This document shows, one piece after another, positions 45,730 through 52,560 of a DNA stretch of 52,560 nt (position 1 is its first letter; every line of letters begins with the position of its first letter). The stretch comes from Dissophora ornata (taxonomy: Eukaryota > Mortierellomycota > Mortierellomycetes > Mortierellales > Mortierellaceae). Position numbers and translations under genes: made by a program. Location of the stretch: the NCBI GenBank assembly GCA_025201705.1, contig MU616664.1, positions 8,461 to 61,020 of the forward strand. The letters are read 5' to 3'. The notes beneath the pieces are model-generated. The model made no database searches. It was given only the letters and a program-made list of their open reading frames with translations, and had not been told where the DNA came from.

Positions 45730-47900
45730 ATGCGGCTCCACTTCTCCCTCCTGGCTGCCTCTGCAAGAGCCTCTAGACAGTCAACACGTACTGCTGCTGC
45801 TTCTGGAGCAAGGGCACTTGCCACCACCACCAACACTGTCCCCCCTGTCGCCTCTGCCTCCAAGCCTACTGACACATCCAAGAACGCAGCAACTACCTCC
45901 GGCGATACAAAGACCCCTCAAAAGAAACAGCATCTTATTTTTGGCAATCGAGGACCTTCCCTGCAGGACTTTCTGAATTCTTCCGCCTCCAAGGCGGATG
46001 ATCCCAAGACGCTCGCAGAGGTCACGCCCGATAACGTCCCATACCTGTCAGTAAAAGGACCCAAGCTCGGTGCAGGAGCAAAATATTTTGTAGAGGTTTA
46101 TGGATGCCAGATGAATGTCAACGATACTGAGATCTTGATGGCGATCATGAACGGCGCCGGATACGTCAAGGCGGAAGATCAGTCCGAGGCAGATATTGTC
46201 TTCTTGGTGACATGCGCTATCAGAGAGAATGCAGAGTCCCGGATCTGGAATCGACTTGCGGACCTCAAGCGAAAGAAACTTGGATCCATGAAGGAACGGG
46301 CCCCGCTGGTCGGAGTCTTGGGTGTAAGTATCTAAAGATCTCTGTGAGCGTTCTCTCAAGGATGAGCTATATATATATGCGCCATGCTAACCCCAGAACA
46401 TCTACATTTGCGTACGCCGTGAATGTCTAGTGCATGGCTGAGCGACTCAAGGACAAGTTGCTGGACTCGGACAAAATGGTTGACCTTGTGTGTGGCCCTG
46501 ACGCCTACCGCTCGATTCCTCATCTGCTCTCCATTTCAGAGACAACGCGCCAGGGCGTTGCCAACGTCATGCTCTCTGCTGATGAGACCTATGCCGACAT
46601 TGTCCCAGTCAGGATTTCTCCTGAAAGTTTTTCAGCACATCTTTCCATCATGAGAGGATGCAACAACATGTGTGCGTTCTGCGTCGTGCCTTTTACGCGA
46701 GGCAATGAACGTAGTCGAGCTGTGGACTCGATTCTTCAGGAGGTGCGACAGTTGAGCGACCAAGGGATCAAGGAAGTAACACTGCTGGGACAAAACGTCA
46801 ACTCTTATCGAGATACAAGCGAGGATGGTATTCAGCGTTCTGCAGGCATCGGAGCGGAGCTTAGTAACCCCGGTTTTAATACGATTTACAAGAGAAAGGA
46901 TGGTGGCATGCGATTCACAGAACTCCTTGACCGTGTTTCCCTGATCGATCCAGAGGTAAGAGGCTGCTCAATCCTCTCATATATCAGATTATAATGCCCT
47001 TTGTTAACGCAACAACGTTTGATATTGACCGTGGCACACGTCTTTTTTTCAAATTAGATGCGCATCCGCTTTACTTCGCCCCACCCAAAGGACTTCCCCA
47101 CTGCACTCCTCCATCTCATGGCTTCTCGGCCCAACATCTGCTCTCAAATCCACATGCCTGCTCAATCAGGATCCACAGCTGTACTATCGAGGATGCGTCG
47201 CGGTTACTCGCGGGAGGCATACTTTGAGCTCGTTGACACCATGCGCTCAATCGTCCCTGGAGTTGCACTTTCCTCCGACTTTATCACCGGCTTTTGTGGC
47301 GAGACCGAGTCGGATCACGAAGATACCATGGATCTGATGCGACGTGTCGAGTATGAAATGGCCTACATGTTTATGTACTCCCGCCGCGAGGGTACCCATG
47401 CAGGACGACGTCTGCAGGACGATGTTCCTGAGGATGTAAAGTTGCGACGACTTCAGGACATCATTAAAATCTTCCATAAGGGAGCAGAGAACCGCTTCGG
47501 CGCAAGAGTCGGTCAGCCTGCTGGAGAGTGTATTTTGGTGGAGGGAAGGAGTAAACGAGACAAGAGCCGGTGGATTGGTCGCGCAGATGGAGGATTCAAG
47601 ATTGTGTTTGATGACGATTTGATATTGTCATCCATCGAGAGCTCGGCAACTGCGGCATTGAGCGGAACTGCGGGTCGAGTGCCTATCAAGTTGGGTGATT
47701 ACGTGCAAGTGGTGACCACCAGTGCCACCAGCACGTCGTTCCAGGGCAAAGCTTTGGCTAGGACAACTTTGGGCGAGTTCAGTCGTTACCAGTCTAGGCT
47801 GGCGGCAGGACAGCCTGCGCTTAGTTTCCGTCCTGTGTCGGCTCCAAGTTCGCCGTTGATCTCGAATGTGGGACTAGGATCGGTGGAGATGCAATCATGA
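45730..47900 (+). CDS. CDK5RAP1: Mitochondrial tRNA methylthiotransferase (CDK5RAP1/MiaB), 3 exons
   Basis: Radical-SAM iron-sulfur enzyme that turns i6A37 into ms2i6A37 in mitochondrial tRNAs, aiding codon pairing. Exons 45730-46323, 46431-46955 and 47058-47900; 653 aa. N-terminal targeting region: Arg/Ala/Ser-rich, residues 1-30. UPF0004 domain cluster: YGCQMN (Cys126), VTCAIREN (Cys162) and LGCMAERL (Cys199, the first codon of exon 2). Radical SAM cluster: [10 protein letters not shown] (Cys275, Cys279, Cys282). Further blocks are [15 protein letters not shown] and [12 protein letters not shown], and a C-terminal TRAM domain ([25 protein letters not shown]). A 70-residue low-complexity linker precedes the first domain. 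This lineage retains an enzyme absent from Saccharomyces. Confidence 0.95.
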
Positions 47901-48100
47901 TGCTATAATACCCACAATGTCCTTGGGCCTAAAAACACCGATTTATATATTTGCTCGCTCTACCGCCATTCCTTTTGCTAGTTTCCGTTATCTCGCCATT
48001 TTCCTATATCAATTTGTACACTATAAACAGATTTCGCATGCCCTTTGATTTCTTGTATTTCGCTGCGAGATTTTATTGTGCAATGGGGGAGGGGGAGAGC

Positions 48101-49360
48101 CTATTTCCTGGCAAAAGTGACCTTCATCTTGTGCTCAGGAGCAATCTGGTAGTCTGCCAGTGCAGTCTTGGCAGCCGCAGAGTAATATTCATTATCGTAT
48201 TCCACAAAGGCAATTCCAGATTTGCCAGGGACTGTACGCACTTCCTTGAATCCTGGGTATTGTTGAAAGAGCGACACCAACTGAGACTCTGCAGTGTCGT
48301 GGGGCAGGTTCTGCAAGAACAAGATACTGTTCCGGGGGAGATATTCGTCCGGGACCATGGGCACGCCACCCATTGGGCCAGCAGCGCCAGCCGGTACTCC
48401 TGGTCCTCCTGGTCCAGCTGGTACACCGCCCATGGGCTGTTGTGAGTAAGGAGTCTGCTGTGAATATTGCTGTTGCTGCTGCATCATTTGCTGTTGCTGT
48501 TCTTCCAAAGCTCTCTGTTGTTCCTGAGCCTTTTGTTGTTGCTTGGCCAGGAGCATGGCCTGTCTCTTCTTGTGCTTGAATTCATTTACGAATTTTTCTA
48601 TCAAACGGGGTAAAGGCATGATTAGATATGATTTGAAAGACACCAGACTCACCCGCTCAACGGAGGAGAGAAGAGAAGGGCCAGTACCTTTCGTCGACAT
48701 GCGCAGCTTGTAGTGCTCATCATAGTCGCCATCCTTCTTGGCGTGAATGTCAGATCTGTTCTTTGCGTATTGGATCGTCTATAATGCGAGACGCGCGGAA
48801 AGTATGAAAACGCAAGTGATCCATGGTTAGAAGGTCTTCCTGATCTAGGCATTTTAGATCACTGCGGCTATTGACTGCCGCTAAGCTCATTGACTGCGAA
48901 TTCCGTACCATGGGCTTTCCATAGAGCGGGAATCCCTGGACTTCTGTCATAGCCTTTGTTGCAATATCTGAATTCTCAAAGATCACGAATGCCTGGCCGC
49001 GCATCCTGATATTGGAGTGGGCTACAATGTCCAACACCTCGCCGTACTGTCCAAAGATGGCCTTTAACGACTTTTTCAACACTACAGGGCATGGCACGGG
49101 AATAAGTAAATTGGTGTTCGCGTTAGTCCTCTCGTGCGCCAATATATTCCTGTTATGAAGAGCATAGTGTTCCAAGGGTAACAAGTCGTGTCCAGAAGGT
49201 CCTCGAGATGTAAGAGTGTAGGACTATTACCATCGAGTTTGATCTTTTCGTTGAGATTCTTGATGTATAATGTTGGGCTGGCTTCCGGCGTGTTCTCTGT
49301 CTGTGCGGGCGCCGTCTCAGGGGCGGACTCCTTTGCCATTATCATCTCGGTGTCTTCCAT
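48101..49360 (-). CDS. U1A/U2B''-type snRNP protein with two RRMs, 4 exons
   Basis: Spliceosomal RNA-binding protein; relatives bind stem-loops of U1 or U2 snRNA. Exons on the minus strand: 49360-49231, 49081-48909, 48778-48688 and 48597-48101; 296 aa. First RRM: LYIKNL (RNP2), KAIFGQYGEVLDIVA and RGQAFVIFENSDIATKAM (RNP1), then TIQYAKNRSD. The linker is Lys-rich and then Gln/Pro/Gly-rich (residues about 140-205). Second RRM: ILFLQNLPHDTAESQLVSLF and SGIAFVEYDNEYYSAAA, ending MKVTFARK. The order and spacing fit the SNF/U1A/U2B'' group; choosing U1A or U2B'' needs a tree. It is divergent from the helicase gene (248 bp). Confidence 0.93.
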
Positions 49361-49608
49361 GGTCTGATGTTGCGTTGTGAATGCTGAGGTTAATGAGAGG
49401 GCGAAAGGCGCGGATTCGATCGCCCTTCTGAGTCCAGTCCAGTGGATTTAGGCACCCAAGCCACACACAATACACAATGGACACACAGCTTCTTTCCTTG
49501 GGCTCGTCCCTTCCTTGCAGCTTATTTTCCCCTTCCTTTTTGCTGACTTCTCTCTCTCAAGGCCTCCCTCTTTTTCACTCTTGCACTGCATACCCGCGAG
49601 ACAAAGGA

Positions 49609-51632
49609 ATGTTTGGAAGAGCATGCACAAGGACATGGGCCAGCCAGAGCCCCCGTAATTCAGCATTGTACTCGACAACGTGCTCTCTCGAGAGATCGCG
49701 ATCAGCTGGCCAGGCGCTACTGCAGGTCGCCTCTAGGAGTCAATCCAAACCTTCGATCCGACAAACATGGGGACATGTATCCACAGCGCCGTTGCCCTCT
49801 TGTCGCCGCTATCTCCAGCAGAATGCCTTTGAGGTATTGTAGGGTCTCTTCTGCACCCTCGCAGCCCAGTCGTTATTTGATCTGTGCTTCTTCGAATATT
49901 GCCTAAACAGTCCACTGTTCCCCCTCAAAAAAAAAAGTCACTAGGGATCTACCCTCCTTTGGCAGCCAGCCTCAAGGAAACGATGGCGATCCAGGAGCCG
50001 ACCCTTCTTCAACGCAACTTCATCCCCCCAGCCCTCACCAACAAGGATGTTCTGATCAGGGACACGACTGGATCTGGAAAGACATTTGGTATACTCCTAG
50101 CGCTGCTCAGCAAACCTCGAAAACGTCTCGGACCCAAAAATCTACCAGGAATCACTTCTGTGATCGTGGTCCCGAACCAAGAGCTGGCGTTCCAGCTCTT
50201 GTCCTGGGCAAAGTCACTCCTCCCAACAATGGACGAAGAGATGTTGCAGGAGATGATCCAGGTCATCGTCACACCTAGTCCATCGTCATCGTCACCACTG
50301 ATACCTGATGAATTTCTTGATAATCCAAAGGGGAGACATCGTCGAGGAAATAAGAGTCGCCGTAAATCATTATCACCACCGTCAAGAGGAAAGGCCGTAG
50401 TATCAGAGGAAAAGGTGACGCCAGTAGAGTCACTGCCGGTAGACGAGCAGATCGAGTTGCTCTCAAAGAAGCTACCCCATGTACTTGTAGCTACACCATT
50501 GCGACTTTGGGAATTGCTGCAAAGAGGTGTTCTGGATCTGTCTGGCGTTGAGACTTTGGTTCTGGATGAAGTCGATCATTTGATCCGTCTCCCAAAGCGA
50601 TATGCGAGTCAACGCGAGATCCTAAACCGAGATCGACACCCGAAACCTGCAGAGTTGGCCGTCCTCGAGATCATGAGGTCGGCTCAGGCAGTAGGTCGTA
50701 ACCTGCCGGAGGGCGATAAGACGACCATTCAGGGCGATGGGGTTGAGAAGGACCCCAAAGAAACGACTGGCTCAGACAGGATCCAGCTCATTGCTGCATC
50801 AGCGACGATGAATCGCCCCATGCGGTACTGGCTAGAGAAGAAAGGCTGGGTTCAGGATCCAGAATGGGTGGACACGACGAAGAGTGTGATCTTGCCTTCA
50901 GGGATCGAACATCATTGTGTTGTTATTGGACAGCAGTCGATCAGGAACATGCGACTTGAATCTGATCAGAACCCCTGGAGGGTGCGAAATAGCGGTGACG
51001 AATCTAAGCAAGCTTCAGAGATTGACTGGGCTGAGAAAGATCAGGCATGGCAAAAGACGGACAAGGATGCGAGCTGGAAGGAGCAGCAATTAGCCGCACC
51101 AGGTGTGGCTCCTGGACTGGAGACTGCGGTCGAAAAATTTAGGGACGACGACGATAGGATGTTGGAGGGAGTGGCAACGGCGTGCATGCTTGATAATGTC
51201 GAAAATGCGTGTGTGTTCTTCTGCTCGTCGTTCAGTCTCAACCAGCTGGCCACTCGGTTAGAGGCGGATTTCGGACTTTCGGTCGAGCAGATCAATAATG
51301 CCTTTGGGATCCAGCAAGATAACCAGAATCCTCGGGATCCACTTGAATACAGGTCCATGTATGCGAAAACGCAGCCAAGGAATAAGGGGATCTACATTGC
51401 ACACGAGAGCAATGCTCGAGGACTGGATCTGCCGGGACTGTCGCATGTTTATATTGTGGGGCTGCCATCATCCCCGTCGAGTTATGTGCATATGGCGGGA
51501 CGAACAGGTCGAATGGGCCAAAAGGGTCAGGTGGTGACAATTATCCGTGAGGATGAGCATTTGGAGGACCGAGCGAGGACGCTGTTCAAGAGTTTGAGTG
51601 TGGATATTAAGCCATTTGTTCATGTTGAATGA
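49609..51632 (+). CDS. MRH4: Mrh4-like mitochondrial DEAD-box RNA helicase, 2 exons
   Basis: ATP-dependent RNA helicase; yeast Mrh4 is needed for large mitoribosomal subunit assembly. Exons 49609-49833 and 49911-51632; 648 aa (an alternative in-frame acceptor at 49937 would remove nine codons). The N-terminal 75 residues are Arg/Ser-rich and fit a targeting peptide. Motifs: Q-like IQEPTLLQ, walker A TTGSGKT (129-133 region), VVVPNQEL, walker B DEVD instead of DEAD, SATM for motif III, ARGLDLPG, and HMAGRTGRMG for motif VI. Two long insertions occur: a basic Ser/Arg block between Ia and II (about nt 50275-50450) and an acidic/Trp-containing block between the two RecA lobes. Family match is good; the Mrh4 subgroup is inferred from architecture. 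Confidence 0.85.
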
Positions 51633-52560
51633 TAGATAATGATAGATAGGAGCGGAATAGATGCCTTGGCATCCTTTTCGAAGCATTTTGAATTTGTAAA
51701 CATAGTAATAGAGCGCGCATATCCTTTGTCTGTAGTAGTAGGTAGCACCGCGCAATGGCGTAGATGGATCATGGGCCATGCACGAACAGAACACGACCAA
51801 TGGTCCGGGGGAAAAAAGTTGCTCGGCTGTACAATGTCCCGCCGTGGGAGAGTGGAAGGGAACACAAAAGTCACACTGACGTTCTTCAGGGGCTTATTGG
51901 GCGAAATGACCCACATCAATGATCTAATTGCTTGAACCTTAATTGAGCAAACAAGGAGGGAGGGAAGGGGGGAGGATAACGCCAGCAGGAAAATAAGAAA
52001 CAAAACTCAGTCGAGCTGTGTCTGCAATAGTGCGTGGCCACTTGTTTCTCTCGGGATTCATCTCCGGGAGATGGAGAATGAGCAGGATGTGAGGAATGGA
52101 GTGAGAGAAATGGGCAGCTGCACATGGACTTTTTCAAGATGGAAGGAGCGTCTATTCTGGTCGCTCTGCCGGTGTGTCTCGCACCTTGGTGATGTCGCCG
52201 ACAATTGTGCGTTCATTTCACGACACTACGCTGTGGCAGTAGTGATGAACGATGGAAGACGAGAGAACACTGACAACGAATTGAGGGGATGAGTGCTACT
52301 GCTGGCTTCCATTGCAACCCAAGTTCTTGAGTGAGGTTGGAGTGAGTTCCTGTAGACTGGGGTCCCGCTGGTTGGGTTCCTGTGGATTGGGTTCCCGCTG
52401 GTTGGGTCACCTCCTCCTGCGTTGTCTTGCGGTCGGCTTTCTCTCCCCCACAAAAAAAAAACGAGACACAATAAACGTAAAAGGGAATACAGGAACAGGG
52501 CGGGACCTACTCAATCGGATTGAGTCGCTCTTGATGACACTCCCACGGGCGAACCAGCTG
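51633..52560. other. 3' end of the window, no gene recognised
   Basis: 928 bp after the helicase. Contains a 30-bp tandem duplication (52346-52405), an A9 run at about 52452, and a 15-bp near-palindrome (ctcaatcggattgag, 52510-52524). Minus-strand open frames here translate to Thr/Gln/Pro repeats from the duplication and are not called. The next gene, if any, starts beyond the window. Confidence 0.4.
52346..52405. repeat. 30-bp direct tandem duplication
   Basis: Two adjacent 30-nt copies (starting gttcctgtagactgg and gttcctgtggattgg) differ at only a few positions. They look like a small minisatellite. Confidence 0.85.

Noticed and set aside
49911..49937. Helicase exon 2 starting only at 49938
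   Set aside because: Possible and in frame, but the AG at 49909-49910 has a better upstream pyrimidine-rich stretch; kept as an alternative.
52213..52471. Minus-strand Thr/Gln/Pro repeat proteins
   Set aside because: Arise from the 30-bp duplication; no domain and no plausible start.

Overview
The window is nuclear DNA from a filamentous fungus, most likely an early-diverging Mucoromycota lineage such as Mortierellomycotina. This placement is an inference. It rests on intron-dense genes (usually 2-9 exons, GT-AG introns mostly 50-200 nt), short intergenic gaps, a 36-residue Sel1-repeat gene, poly-T/poly-A tracts in introns and spacers, and a gene set that includes CDK5RAP1 and HEI10, which Saccharomyces lacks. 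There is no rRNA, no tRNA that I can recognise, no CRISPR array and no intact transposon. A run of 10 Ns lies inside one intron, so this is a draft assembly.

Layout, left to right: a broken Sel1-repeat gene (1-753) and about 1.3 kb of gene-free DNA; 5-oxoprolinase OXP1 (minus, 8 exons with a 16-nt microexon); the spindle midzone protein Ase1 (plus); a GNAT acetyltransferase (minus); the haem-binding Dap1/PGRMC (plus); a Dpb3/CHRAC1-type histone-fold protein (plus); a secreted GH35 glycosidase (minus); a Whi5/Nrm1-like G1/S repressor (plus); a possible small secreted cysteine-rich protein (plus); methylthioribose-1-phosphate isomerase MRI1 (plus); choline/ethanolamine kinase (minus); mitoribosomal uS9m (plus); an alpha-arrestin (plus); the meiotic RING protein HEI10/CCNB1IP1 (plus, 9 exons); the beta subunit of branched-chain keto-acid dehydrogenase (plus); an AlaX-type alanyl-tRNA editing protein (minus); the copper P1B-ATPase Ccc2 (plus); a GPI-anchored Kre9/Knh1-like wall protein (plus); a UPF0390 protein (minus); two unrecognised small ORFs; mitochondrial CDK5RAP1 (plus); a U1A/U2B''-type RNA-binding protein (minus); and an Mrh4-like mitochondrial DEAD-box helicase (plus).

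The genes do not form one pathway or cluster. There are mitochondrial themes (uS9m, BCKDHB, CDK5RAP1, Mrh4-like), cell division and meiosis themes (Ase1, Whi5-like, HEI10, Dpb3-like), and metabolism and transport themes (OXP1, MRI1, choline kinase, Ccc2, Dap1, alpha-arrestin). All eight minus-strand genes stand singly, and each is divergent from a plus-strand neighbour, which leaves eight bidirectional promoter spacers of roughly 200-840 bp. Convergent ends are mostly only 180-250 bp apart.

Exon models were built by hand from splice-site dinucleotides, reading-phase continuity and conserved protein motifs. For each recognised gene the summed exon lengths are a multiple of three. I found no convincing new multi-gene system. 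The best leads are a six-cysteine insert in the copper ATPase, the 16-nt microexon in OXP1, the heavily fragmented RING domain of HEI10, a U45/A20 pair flanking one exon of the wall-protein gene, and the double-stop Sel1 pseudogene.
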